DNA of 64,000 nucleotides from Luteibacter rhizovicinus DSM 16549 (GTDB lineage: Bacteria > Pseudomonadota > Gammaproteobacteria > Xanthomonadales > Rhodanobacteraceae): assembly GCF_001887595.1 (NCBI RefSeq), contig NZ_CP017480.1:1957001-2021000 (forward strand), read 5' to 3'. The notes under the pieces are model-generated. The model did not search any database. It was not told the DNA's origin and saw nothing but the letters and a program-made list of their open reading frames with translations. This document shows positions 52,311 through 61,051 of this stretch, piece by piece. A program made the translations under genes and the position numbers. Positions within the stretch are counted from its first letter, which is position 1; the number at the start of each line of letters is the position of its first letter.

Positions 52311-53219
52311 TCAGGGCAACATATGCCCCCCGGTCACCCCATACGTCTCGCCCGTAATAAAGCTCGCCTCCTGCGACGCCAGCAGCACATATACCGGCGC
52401 GCACTCGACCGGCTGTCCCGGGCGCTTCAGCGGCACGTTCTTGCCGAACTCGACCAGCTTGTCCTGGGGCTGTCCGCCACTCGGCTGTAATGGCGTCCAC
52501 ACCGGACCCGGTGCCACCGCATTTACGCGGATGCCTTTCTCCGCAGCCTGCTTCGCCAGCGCCTTGGTGAAGGCGACGATAGCCGCCTTCGTGGGCGCGT
52601 AGTCGAGCAGGATGTCCGAAGGCTCATACGCCTGGATCGACGCGGTATTCACGATCGCCGCACCGGGCGGCATGTGCGGCAGGGCCGCCTTGCATAGCCA
52701 GAAGAGCGCGAACACGTTGGTCTGGAAGGTTGCCTGGAATGCCGCGCTGTCCAGGTCGGCGATGGACTTGGCGAACTGCTGGCGTCCCGCCACGTTCGCG
52801 AGGATGTCGAGACCGCCCAGGTCCTTCACAGCCCGGGCGACGAGTTGCTTGCAGAAGGCTTCGTCCTTCAGGTCGCCCGGCACGCCGAACACGGTATGGC
52901 CTTCGCCCGTGAGCAGGGCGATCACGTCGTCGGCGTCTTCCTGTTCTTCGGGGAGATAGTTGATCATCACGCTGGCGCCTTCACGCGCGAACGCGATCGC
53001 CGCCGCGCGGCCGATGCCGGAGTCGCCGCCGGTGACCAGGGCCTTGCGACCCTTCAGGCGGCCGTTGCCGCGGTAACTGGTCTCGCCGTGGTCAGGCTTC
53101 GGCACCATGTCGGCAGCGAGGCCGGGTGCCGGTTGCGGCTGCTTGGAAAAGTCCGGTTGCGGATATTGCGTGCGCGGGTCGCGCATCGTGTAGGGGTCGT
53201 ACGTGGCGTGCTTCGCCAT
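52311..53219 (-). CDS. short-chain dehydrogenase/reductase, YghA/GsiB-associated stress type
   Basis: 302 aa from ATG 53219 ([20 protein letters not shown]). The ~50-residue N-terminal extension is typical of the general-stress SDRs (YghA, YdaD, YhdF). The Rossmann core shows [27 protein letters not shown], Ser in [12 protein letters not shown] and YAPTKAAI with the catalytic Tyr and Lys. Its C-terminus is VTGGHMLP. It probably oxidises or reduces a small carbonyl in stress or stationary phase. Single gene. Confidence 0.9.
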   Translation of the reverse strand: MAKHATYDPYTMRDPRTQYPQPDFSKQPQPAPGLAADMVPKPDHGETSYRGNGRLKGRKALVTGGDSGIGRAAAIAFAREGASVMINYLPEEQEDADDVIALLTGEGHTVFGVPGDLKDEAFCKQLVARAVKDLGGLDILANVAGRQQFAKSIADLDSAAFQATFQTNVFALFWLCKAALPHMPPGAAIVNTASIQAYEPSDILLDYAPTKAAIVAFTKALAKQAAEKGIRVNAVAPGPVWTPLQPSGGQPQDKLVEFGKNVPLKRPGQPVECAPVYVLLASQEASFITGETYGVTGGHMLP

Positions 53220-53291
53220 GGGGAGATCCTCACAGTGGAGAGAGATCTCCCGGTTTACGGGGCGGGACGTCCATGTCCCGTCCACGTCATG

Positions 53292-53738
53292 TCATTTGCC
53301 CATGCCGCCGAGCATGCCCTTGCCCTGCTTGAGCACGACATCGCAGGCCTTCTTGGTGACCTTGGCTTTCATGTCGCCCATGGGTGAGCTGTCCGAGCTG
53401 GCCGCGCCGCCCAGATCCACGGTCTTGCCGTCCTTGGACTTGAGCAGGCCCTTGGCGCCGTCGAGATAACCCTTGTCCTGCGTCGGCGCGGCGGCGGTCG
53501 CGGATGAGCCGCCACCCAGTTTGCCGAGCAACTGGTCCTTCACGCCCGAAGCGCCACTGTCGCCGCCGAGGTAATTGTTGGTGACGCAGTACTGCAGGAT
53601 GCCGGCGACGTTGCCCATGCTGCCGGAGGTGAGCGAGCTGCTGGACGATCCACCCATCAGCTTGTCGAGCTGACCGGCGGATGCCACAGGAGCGGCGATG
53701 GCGAGGGTGAGGGCGATGCCGGCGAGGACGGTCTTCAT
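53292..53738 (-). CDS. DUF2501 exported protein (YjjA-like)
   Basis: 148 aa from ATG 53738. Signal peptide (MKTVLAGIALTLAIAAPVASA) then a small Gly/Ser-rich protein. The DUF2501 pattern is LKYCVxNNYL-like (ILQYCVTNNYLGGDSGASGVKDQLLGKLG) followed by KKACDVVLKQGKGMLGG; two Cys could form a disulfide. Family members are periplasmic and of unknown function. It is divergent from the rhamnosidase. Confidence 0.85.
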   Translation of the reverse strand: MKTVLAGIALTLAIAAPVASAGQLDKLMGGSSSSSLTSGSMGNVAGILQYCVTNNYLGGDSGASGVKDQLLGKLGGGSSATAAAPTQDKGYLDGAKGLLKSKDGKTVDLGGAASSDSSPMGDMKAKVTKKACDVVLKQGKGMLGGMGK

Positions 53739-53869
53739 GACGTTGGCTCCGGAGGGTCGAGGTCCGGAAGGGATAAACCTTCGCGCGTTAGACGGATGTA
53801 AGCGGTCCTCCGGCAGGCCTTCTTCTTGCCGGTTATGCTCGACCGTTCTCCCTCGCATCGGTCCCGGCC

Positions 53870-56476
53870 TTGCCAAGCACCCGCCTCCTGCCCACCGCCC
53901 TCCTGCTGACCCTGGCGGCCTCGCCGTTCGCGGGTGCCTCGCCCTCTGTGGGAGCCGATTCATCGGCGAAGGGTGCTAGCGGTAACCTTTCCATCCAATC
54001 CCCCCGCGTCGAACGCAGCAACACCCCCAGCTACGTAGACACACCCACCCCGCGCTTCTCCTGGCTCATCGCGTCACCAGTCAATGGGACACGCCAGACC
54101 GGCTATCGCATCGTCGTAACGCACGAAGGCAAGCCCGTCTGGGACAGCGGTGACGTCCGCTCGCCGCAATCCTTCGACATCGACTACGCGGGTCCCGCGC
54201 TCCTGCCAGGGCAACGCTACGAGTGGCGCGCCGAAGTCCAGACCTCGGACGGCAACGGCAGCACGACGTCGCACTTCGACACCGCGCTCGACGAGCCGGG
54301 CTGGCACGGCGCGAAGTGGATCGGCAAGGCCGACGCGACAAGTGTGCCCGCACCGCTGCTGCGCAAGGTCTTTCATGTCGATGCGAACGCCACGCGCGCG
54401 ACGCTTTACGTCGCGGCGGGCGGGTACGCCGACCTCTCCGTCGATGGGCGTCCGGTGAGCGATGCCGTGCTTTCCCCCGGCTTCACCGACTACGACAAGC
54501 GCGTGGAAGTGGTCGCCAACGATGTCCCGCTGACGCCAGGCGAACATACGCTCGCTGCCGAACTGGGCCGCGGCTTCTACGGCATGACCAACCCGAACGT
54601 CTGGCATTGGGAGCGCGCGCCCTGGCACGGGCAGCCGCGACTGCGTGCGTTACTGCGCATTCGCTATGACGACGGACACGTGCAGGACATCGTCACCGAC
54701 GACAGCTGGCGCATGGCCGACGGCCCGACACGTCTGGACGATCTCTACGGTGGTGAAACCTACGACGCGCGTGCATCGACACCGAGGACGTGGGTGCCGG
54801 CGGCCGTGCTTCCCGTGCCGCGCGGCAAACTCGTCGCGCAGACCGAACAGCCGATCCGCGTGATCGACACCTTGCACGCCACGTCGGTGACCGAGCCGAA
54901 GCCCGGCGTGTTCGTCTTCGCCTTCGCTCGCGTCATCGCCGGCTGGGCGACATTCGACGTGACGGGTCCGGCGGGGACGACGATCACGGCGCATTACGGC
55001 GAGAAGCTGATGCCCGATGGCACGGTGGATGCGCGCGATGAGCATCACTATTTCAAGGCGGGATTCCAGACGGATCGGCTCACGCTTGCCGGCACGCGCG
55101 AGCGCTGGCATCCGCGGTTCTCCTACAAGGGATTCCGCTACGTGCAGGTCGAAGGCTGGCCGGGCGGCGAACCGGCACTCGGTGCCGTCACCGCGCAGGT
55201 CGTGCATACCGACGTCGCCGTGACCGGCCGCTTCGAGAGCGCGAACCCGTTGCTCGACTGGATTCATCGCGCCGCGGTCGACACCTTGCTCAACAACCTC
55301 TACGGCATCCCCACCGATACGCCGATGTACGAGAAGAACGGCTGGACCGGCGACGGCATGCTCGGCGCGGATATGTTCCTGCGCAACGTCGATGCCGATC
55401 GCCTGCTGGCGAAGTGGGTGCGCGACATCGCCGATACGCGCAAGGCGGATGGTTCGCCTTTGCTGATCGCGCCGAATCCCGGCTGGGGCGACGTCCGCGC
55501 GCCGACCTGGCACGCCGCCTATGTGCTGGTGCCGTGGTCACTCTGGATGAACGCGGGTGACCGCCGTCCCATCGATGAACATATCGAAGGCATCGCGCGC
55601 TATGTGGCGATGGAGAACGCGCGTTCGCCCGGCGGCATTGCCGATACCGAACTGGGCGACTGGGTGAGTCCGGAAACCGACCCGGGTGGTGAGAATGCGC
55701 CGGAAGACAAACGCGTCGCCGCCACGGCGTACCTGTATCGCATGCAGCGCGTCACCGCGGACATGCTTCGCCTGCGCGGCGACACAACACGTGCGGCGGG
55801 ATTCGATGCGCAGGCGGATCTCGTGCGCGATGCCTTCAATGCACGCTTCCTCGATCGCGTAGCCGGTCGCTACCGGGGCGAGGGCGATAAGGGCTATCGC
55901 CAGGCGCACAACCTGCTGGCGCTGGCCTTCGGGCTGGTGCCCGACGACTTGCGCGATCGCGTCGCCGCCGGCGTGGCGGCGGATGCGAAGGCCCGGGGCG
56001 ACCACCTCGATACCGGCGCCCTGGCGACCAAGATTATCCTGCCGGTGCTTACCGCCACGGGGCACGCCGACGAGGCCTGGCGCATCGCCACGCAAGTGAG
56101 CTTTCCGAGTTGGGGCTTCTGGCGGGCGAACGGCGCGACCAGCCTGTGGGAGCACTGGAAGCTGGCCTCGCGCTCGCGGGGACATTATTTCCTCGGCACG
56201 GTGGATGACTGGCTGTTCGGTGATGTTGCCGGGTTGCGGCCGTTGGAACCGGGTTGGCGGAGGATCGAGGTGCGGCCGGCGGTGACCGCGTGGCTGGACC
56301 ATGCATCGGCGGCGGTGATGACGCCTTATGGGGAGGCTTCGGTGGCCTGGCGGAAGGTCGGTGGGCGGGTGGAGCTGGATGTGCATGTGCCTGTGGGGGC
56401 GGAGGCGGTCATCGGGCTGCCTGGGCGGTCGGACAAGGTTGTGGGGTCGGGGGATCATCATTTGGGTGCTCCGTAG
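53870..56476 (+). CDS. alpha-L-rhamnosidase (GH78), exported
   Basis: 868 aa. It releases terminal rhamnose from plant glycosides or polysaccharides. The start is a TTG (53870); no ATG or GTG is available in frame. A signal peptide (RLLPTALLLTLAASPFAGA) is followed by an REP-encoded stretch (SVGADSSAKGAS). N-terminal beta domains (NTPSYVDTPTPRFSW, WDSGDV), then the (alpha/alpha)6 barrel with YGIPTDTPMYEKNGWTGDG, whose Asp/Glu are the acid/base region, AYVLVPWSLW and LWEHWKL. A C-terminal beta domain closes. GH78 is supported by this order; substrate is not readable. Confidence 0.88.
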   Translation: MPSTRLLPTALLLTLAASPFAGASPSVGADSSAKGASGNLSIQSPRVERSNTPSYVDTPTPRFSWLIASPVNGTRQTGYRIVVTHEGKPVWDSGDVRSPQSFDIDYAGPALLPGQRYEWRAEVQTSDGNGSTTSHFDTALDEPGWHGAKWIGKADATSVPAPLLRKVFHVDANATRATLYVAAGGYADLSVDGRPVSDAVLSPGFTDYDKRVEVVANDVPLTPGEHTLAAELGRGFYGMTNPNVWHWERAPWHGQPRLRALLRIRYDDGHVQDIVTDDSWRMADGPTRLDDLYGGETYDARASTPRTWVPAAVLPVPRGKLVAQTEQPIRVIDTLHATSVTEPKPGVFVFAFARVIAGWATFDVTGPAGTTITAHYGEKLMPDGTVDARDEHHYFKAGFQTDRLTLAGTRERWHPRFSYKGFRYVQVEGWPGGEPALGAVTAQVVHTDVAVTGRFESANPLLDWIHRAAVDTLLNNLYGIPTDTPMYEKNGWTGDGMLGADMFLRNVDADRLLAKWVRDIADTRKADGSPLLIAPNPGWGDVRAPTWHAAYVLVPWSLWMNAGDRRPIDEHIEGIARYVAMENARSPGGIADTELGDWVSPETDPGGENAPEDKRVAATAYLYRMQRVTADMLRLRGDTTRAAGFDAQADLVRDAFNARFLDRVAGRYRGEGDKGYRQAHNLLALAFGLVPDDLRDRVAAGVAADAKARGDHLDTGALATKIILPVLTATGHADEAWRIATQVSFPSWGFWRANGATSLWEHWKLASRSRGHYFLGTVDDWLFGDVAGLRPLEPGWRRIEVRPAVTAWLDHASAAVMTPYGEASVAWRKVGGRVELDVHVPVGAEAVIGLPGRSDKVVGSGDHHLGAP
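53948..53969. repeat. REP unit inside the rhamnosidase coding sequence
   Basis: GTGGGAGCCGATTCATCGGCGA in frame, encoding VGADSSA just after the predicted signal peptide. The reading frame stays open through it. Confidence 0.9.
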
Positions 56477-56478
56477 GG

Positions 56479-56501
56479 ATCGCCGCTGAAGCGGCTCCCA
56501 C
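56479..56501. repeat. single REP unit
   Basis: ATCGCCGCTGAAGCGGCTCCCAC starting 3 bp after the rhamnosidase stop. Confidence 0.85.
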
Positions 56502-56536
56502 ACAGAGCGAGGCCTGCGCCGTTCATAAAGCCGTCG

Positions 56537-56563
56537 TAAAGACCTGCGAATTCCGGCCGTTAA
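56537..56563 (+). promoter_or_regulatory. sigma-28 (FliA)-like promoter for the chemoreceptor
   Basis: TAAAGACC, an 11-nt spacer, then GCCGTTAA. The FliA consensus is TAAAGTTT-N11-GCCGATAA: the spacer is exact and the -10 matches 7 of 8. The transcription start would be near 56570, 27 nt before the chemoreceptor ATG. Confidence 0.8.
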
Positions 56564-56596
56564 TGCATAGACGGGGAAAGCACAGGGTGACGGTAC

Positions 56597-58282
56597 ATGT
56601 CCGCATTGAAGAACTGGTTCGGCCGCACGACGTTGAACGCGCGCGTGTGGATGGTCATGACCGTGGTGGTGCTGGGCCTGGTCGGGCAGACCGTCATGTC
56701 GGGCGTGGAAAGTCGCCACGTGCAGATGACGCAGCTGGCCGACACGCTGGAGCAGCATGTCACCGCCGCCATCGCGATCGCCGATGCGTATCACGCGCGC
56801 GCTGAAAAGGGCCAGATGAGCGACCTCGAAGCGCGCGTCGCCGCACTCGACGACATCCAGGCGATGCGCTGGTCGAACAACACCGGCTATGTCTTCGCGT
56901 TCGACTCGGCGCTGACGATGCGCATGCATCCGCTGCGCGCCGACGACATCGGAAAGAACATTCGCGACGACAAGGACGGCAAGGGCTTTCATCAGTACGT
57001 GGCCATGCTCGAGGCCGACACGAAGGACGGCCATGGCATGACGCGTTACACACAGGTCATGCCCAAGACCAACGAGCTCAGGGACAAGATCAGCTATTCC
57101 AGCTGGTACAAACCCTGGGACCTGCACTTCATTTCCGGGGCCTACTTCAGCGACATCGACGCGGCGTTCCACGCGCAGCTGCAGCGTGACCTGCTCAAGT
57201 CCGCGCTCATCGCGGGGCTCGCGCTGCTGGTGATCTGGCTGTCGATGAGCAGTATCCGCGCGACCGTCGGTGGTGAGCCGCGTGACGCCGTGCATATTGC
57301 CGGCCGTATCGCCGGCGGCGACCTGCGAAGCGACGGTGGCGAGTACGCCCCGGCCAGCCTGCTCGGCGCACTGGAGCGCATGCGCGGTACCTTGTCCTCC
57401 ATCGTTTCCGAAGTGCAGCAAGGGGCGCATGTCGTCGCCACGACGTCCGCCGAGATTGCGCGTGGCAACGACGACCTGTCGCAGCGCACGCAGGAGCAGG
57501 CGTCCAGCCTCGAAGAAACCGCGGCATCGATGGAGGAGATGACCGCCACGGTGAAGCAGAACGCGGAGAACGCCACCGCCGCCGACCGACTCTCGCGTCA
57601 TGCACGCAGTGAAGCGGAGAAGGGTGGCGACGTGGTTGGCGAAGCGATGGCCGCCATGCGTGAGATCGGCGATTCCAGCCGCCGCATCGGCGACATCGTC
57701 GGCCTGATCGACGAGATCGCCTTCCAGACCAACCTGCTGGCGCTCAACGCTGCCGTGGAAGCGGCACGCGCCGGCGAACAAGGTCGGGGCTTCGCGGTCG
57801 TGGCGGCGGAAGTGCGTCGACTGGCCCAGTCCAGCGCCGCGGCGTCGCGCGAGATCAAGGGGCTGATCGCCGAAAGCGGTGAACGTGTCGAGATCGGCGC
57901 GGCGCTGGTCGAGCAGTCCTCCGGAGCCTTGCGCGATATCGTCGCCAGCGTGAAGAAGGTGACCGACATCGTCGCCGAGATCGCCGCGGCCAGCGCCGAG
58001 CAGTCGGCGGGTGTGGATCAGGTCAACCTGGCCATCGCGCAGATCGACCAGGTGACCCAGGAGAATGCCGCATTGGTGGAAGAGGCGGCCGCCGCGGCCA
58101 AGTCCATGCAGGACCAGGCTCACTCGCTGAGCGATCAGGTCGCGTTCTTCACCGTCGACGGCACCGCCAGCGCCGAGCGGCCAGCGCCTGTTTCGGCGGT
58201 GGAACGGGCCGCGCACGACCTCAGTTTCGGCCAGTCGGCGCCAGTGAAGAAGGGCAGCGATGCCTGGGCGGAATTCGCCTGA
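56597..58282 (+). CDS. methyl-accepting chemotaxis protein with Cache sensor
   Basis: 561 aa. First membrane helix at ~16-36 ([20 protein letters not shown]), periplasmic single-Cache domain ([40 protein letters not shown]), second helix ~200-217 ([16 protein letters not shown]), a short HAMP region and a long methyl-accepting/signalling coiled coil with hairpin [33 protein letters not shown]. The C-terminus DAWAEFA has the xWxxF shape of a CheR/CheB-binding tether. Ligand unknown; small carboxylates are common for this Cache type. A sigma-28-like promoter makes it part of the flagellar regulon. Confidence 0.92.
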   Translation: MSALKNWFGRTTLNARVWMVMTVVVLGLVGQTVMSGVESRHVQMTQLADTLEQHVTAAIAIADAYHARAEKGQMSDLEARVAALDDIQAMRWSNNTGYVFAFDSALTMRMHPLRADDIGKNIRDDKDGKGFHQYVAMLEADTKDGHGMTRYTQVMPKTNELRDKISYSSWYKPWDLHFISGAYFSDIDAAFHAQLQRDLLKSALIAGLALLVIWLSMSSIRATVGGEPRDAVHIAGRIAGGDLRSDGGEYAPASLLGALERMRGTLSSIVSEVQQGAHVVATTSAEIARGNDDLSQRTQEQASSLEETAASMEEMTATVKQNAENATAADRLSRHARSEAEKGGDVVGEAMAAMREIGDSSRRIGDIVGLIDEIAFQTNLLALNAAVEAARAGEQGRGFAVVAAEVRRLAQSSAAASREIKGLIAESGERVEIGAALVEQSSGALRDIVASVKKVTDIVAEIAAASAEQSAGVDQVNLAIAQIDQVTQENAALVEEAAAAAKSMQDQAHSLSDQVAFFTVDGTASAERPAPVSAVERAAHDLSFGQSAPVKKGSDAWAEFA

Positions 58283-58382
58283 GGTGACAAAACGTCACTA
58301 AAGCGCTGCGAATAAGTCGCTTCAGTCAACAGTCCCGTCGGCCTATCGTCCTCCTCGTCACTATCAACACGAGGAGAACGTC

Positions 58383-59240
58383 ATGTACGCCATTACCGGA
58401 ATCACCGGCCAGGTCGGCACCGCCCTTGCCAATGCGCTGTTCGCTGCAGGCAAGCCTTTCCGCGCGGTCGTTCGCGATGCAGCGAAGGGTGTGGTCTTCG
58501 CCGAGCGCGGTGCCGAGGTCGCCGTCGCCGACGTGGATGACACGCCGGCGCTGACCCGTGCCTTCGAAGGCGCGGAAGCGGTCTTCGTGCTCCTGCCGCC
58601 GCTGTTCGATCCATCGCCGGGCTATCCGGAATCGGCCCGCAGCATTGCCTCCATCCGCGACGCCTTGCTCGCAGCCCGGCCCGATCGCGTGGTGGTCCTG
58701 TCGACGGTCGGCGCACACGCCACCGAGGAAAACCTTCTCTCGCAGCTGGGCCGGATGGAAGGCGTGCTGGGCAAGCTGCCCATGCCGGTAACCTTTCTGC
58801 GCGCCGGCTGGTTCTTCGAGAACGCGCAGTGGGATGTTGCCGCGGCGCGCGACACGGGCGTTATCGACAGCTATCTCTACCCCCTCGATCGTAAAGTGCC
58901 CATGGTCGCCACGAAGGACATTGGCGAGCTGGCCGCCACGCTCCTGGGCGAGGTCTCCACGGGCGTTCGTGTGGTCGAACTCGAAAGCCCCCTGCGGACC
59001 AGTCCGGACGATATCGCCGCAGCCTTCGCCAAAGCGCTCGGGCGTGACGTGGTCGCCCATGTCGTGCCGCGTGACGAATGGGAATCGCGCTTCGTCGCCC
59101 AGGGCATGACGAACCCGACACCGCGCATGCGCATGCTGGATGGCTTCAACGAAGGCTGGATCGACTTCGAAGGGACCCCGGTGAAAGGCCGTGCCGGCGT
59201 CGACGAGGTAATCGCCCAGTTGGTGAGTCGCGGCGGCTGA
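58383..59240 (+). CDS. NmrA/SDR-like NAD(P)-binding protein
   Basis: 285 aa. An N-terminal Rossmann motif TGITGQVGTALANALFAAG near residue 5, AVVRD and VADVDDTPALTRAFEGAEAVFVLLPP follow. FLRAGWFFEN is typical of the atypical SDR/NmrA group. It lacks the YxxxK catalytic pair of ordinary SDRs; some members are redox sensors, others quinone oxidoreductases (QOR2-like). ATG 58383 follows AGGAG. It is 42 bp upstream of the acyl-CoA synthetase on the same strand, and may be co-transcribed. Confidence 0.85.
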   Translation: MYAITGITGQVGTALANALFAAGKPFRAVVRDAAKGVVFAERGAEVAVADVDDTPALTRAFEGAEAVFVLLPPLFDPSPGYPESARSIASIRDALLAARPDRVVVLSTVGAHATEENLLSQLGRMEGVLGKLPMPVTFLRAGWFFENAQWDVAAARDTGVIDSYLYPLDRKVPMVATKDIGELAATLLGEVSTGVRVVELESPLRTSPDDIAAAFAKALGRDVVAHVVPRDEWESRFVAQGMTNPTPRMRMLDGFNEGWIDFEGTPVKGRAGVDEVIAQLVSRGG

Positions 59241-59282
59241 CCTATCCTGCGTTGCAACGCCGCTGTTTCGAGGAACGCCCGC

Positions 59283-60962
59283 ATGGATCACGCCGCCAGT
59301 TATGTCCACGGTGCGAGTGCGACGCCGTTACTCGGCGAAACGGTCGGGGCGATGCTCGATCGAATCGCCGCACGCTGGCCGGATCGGCCCGCCCTGGTCG
59401 TCCGCCAGCAGGGCATCCGCTGGACGTACGCCGCGTTCCACGCCGAGGTGGAACGGGTGGCGGCCGGCCTGCTCGCGCTCGGCCTTGAACCCGGCGATCG
59501 CGTCGGTATCTGGGCACCGAATCGGGCCGAGTGGGTGGTGGCGCAGTTCGCCGCGCCCAAGGCCGGCCTGATCCTGGTCAACATCAATCCGGCGTATCGC
59601 TCGCACGAGCTGGCCTATTCGTTGAACAAGGTGGCCTGCCGTGCCCTGATCCTCCCGCGAGCCTTCAAGAGTTCGCGCTACCTCGAGATCCTCTCCGGAC
59701 TCGCGCCGGAGCTCGCAACGTCGGTACCCGGCGGCCTGCGTGCCGCCGCGCTGCCCGACCTGCGTCACGTGATCCTGCTCGACGACGAACCGGCGGCAGG
59801 CACCCGGCGCTGGGCCGACATCGTCGCCGATACGGAAGCGCGGGCGCGCCTCGCCGCGATCGAAACCGAGCTGTCGTTCGACGATCCGGTGAATATCCAG
59901 TTCACCTCCGGTACGACCGGCGCGCCGAAGGGCGCCACGCTTACGCACCACAACATCCTCAACAACGGCTTCTTCATCGGCGAAGCCATGCGCCTCACCG
60001 AAGAGGATCGGCTGTGCATCCCGGTGCCGTTCTATCACTGCTTCGGCATGGTGCTGGGTAACCTCGCCTGCGTGACGCACGGCGCCTGCATGGTCATTCC
60101 CGGCGAAGGCTTCGACGCGTTGGCGACACTGGAGGCCGTGGCCGAGGAGCGATGTACGGGCTTGCATGGTGTGCCGACGATGTTCATCGCCGAGCTGGAA
60201 CATCCTCGTTTCCACGAGTTCGATCTCACCTCATTGCGCACCGGCATCATGGCTGGCTCGCCGTGCCCGATCGAGATCATGCGTCGCGTCGTGCGCGACA
60301 TGCACATGGCCGAAGTGACGATCGCCTATGGCATGACCGAAACCAGTCCGGTGAGTTTCCAGACCGTCGCGGAAGATCCGCTCGAACTTCGCGTCTCGAC
60401 AGTCGGAAGGGTGCATCCGCACGTGGAGGTGAAGGTCGTCGATGAAGCCGGGCGTGTCGTACCGCGCGGCCAGACAGGCGAACTCCTGACGCGTGGTTAC
60501 TCGGTCATGCGCGGCTACTGGGGCGACGACGCCAATACGCGCGCCGCGCTCGACGAGGCGCGCTGGATGCATACGGGCGATCTTGCGACGATCGACGATG
60601 CCGGTTACTGCACCATCGTCGGCCGCCTGAAAGACATGATCATCCGCGGAGGCGAGAACATTTATCCGCGCGAGATCGAGGAGTTCCTTTATGGCCACCC
60701 GGATATCCAGGATGTGCAGGTCTTCGGCGTGCCGGACGAGCGCCTGGGCGAGCAGGTCTGCGCCTGGATACGCTTGCGCGATGGGTCGTCCGTATCGGCA
60801 GCCGCCATCCAGGATTACTGCCGGCGCCATCTCGCGTACTTCAAGGTGCCGCATTACGTGCGCTTCGTCGATGCCTTCCCCATGACGGTGACGGGCAAGG
60901 TGCAGAAGTACCTCATGCGCGAGGCGATGCTGGCCGCGCTTGCCGAAAAGGCGGGTGCGTAA
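59283..60962 (+). CDS. fatty-acyl-CoA synthetase (AMP-forming)
   Basis: 559 aa of the ANL superfamily. The P-loop-like [18 protein letters not shown] near residue 205, the acidic [10 protein letters not shown] near 340, the hinge [29 protein letters not shown] and the catalytic Lys in [11 protein letters not shown] near the end give a complete adenylation enzyme. It activates a carboxylate, probably medium- or long-chain fatty acid, with ATP and CoA. The sequence is closer to the ACSF2/FadD3-like group than to FadD. ATG 59283 after a GAGGAA. Possibly in an operon with the preceding NmrA-like gene. Confidence 0.92.
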   Translation: MDHAASYVHGASATPLLGETVGAMLDRIAARWPDRPALVVRQQGIRWTYAAFHAEVERVAAGLLALGLEPGDRVGIWAPNRAEWVVAQFAAPKAGLILVNINPAYRSHELAYSLNKVACRALILPRAFKSSRYLEILSGLAPELATSVPGGLRAAALPDLRHVILLDDEPAAGTRRWADIVADTEARARLAAIETELSFDDPVNIQFTSGTTGAPKGATLTHHNILNNGFFIGEAMRLTEEDRLCIPVPFYHCFGMVLGNLACVTHGACMVIPGEGFDALATLEAVAEERCTGLHGVPTMFIAELEHPRFHEFDLTSLRTGIMAGSPCPIEIMRRVVRDMHMAEVTIAYGMTETSPVSFQTVAEDPLELRVSTVGRVHPHVEVKVVDEAGRVVPRGQTGELLTRGYSVMRGYWGDDANTRAALDEARWMHTGDLATIDDAGYCTIVGRLKDMIIRGGENIYPREIEEFLYGHPDIQDVQVFGVPDERLGEQVCAWIRLRDGSSVSAAAIQDYCRRHLAYFKVPHYVRFVDAFPMTVTGKVQKYLMREAMLAALAEKAGA

Positions 60963-61051
60963 GCGCGTTCGCAAGAACGTGTGATGTCACCCCTCTACCT
61001 CGGATTCACGCCCTGAGCACCACTCTGTCCGCAGGGGTGGGGTTACTGCTC

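Noticed and set aside
55538..58216. 892-codon minus-strand open frame across rhamnosidase and chemoreceptor
   Set aside because: It spans two well-supported plus-strand genes and a promoter and has no recognisable domain.
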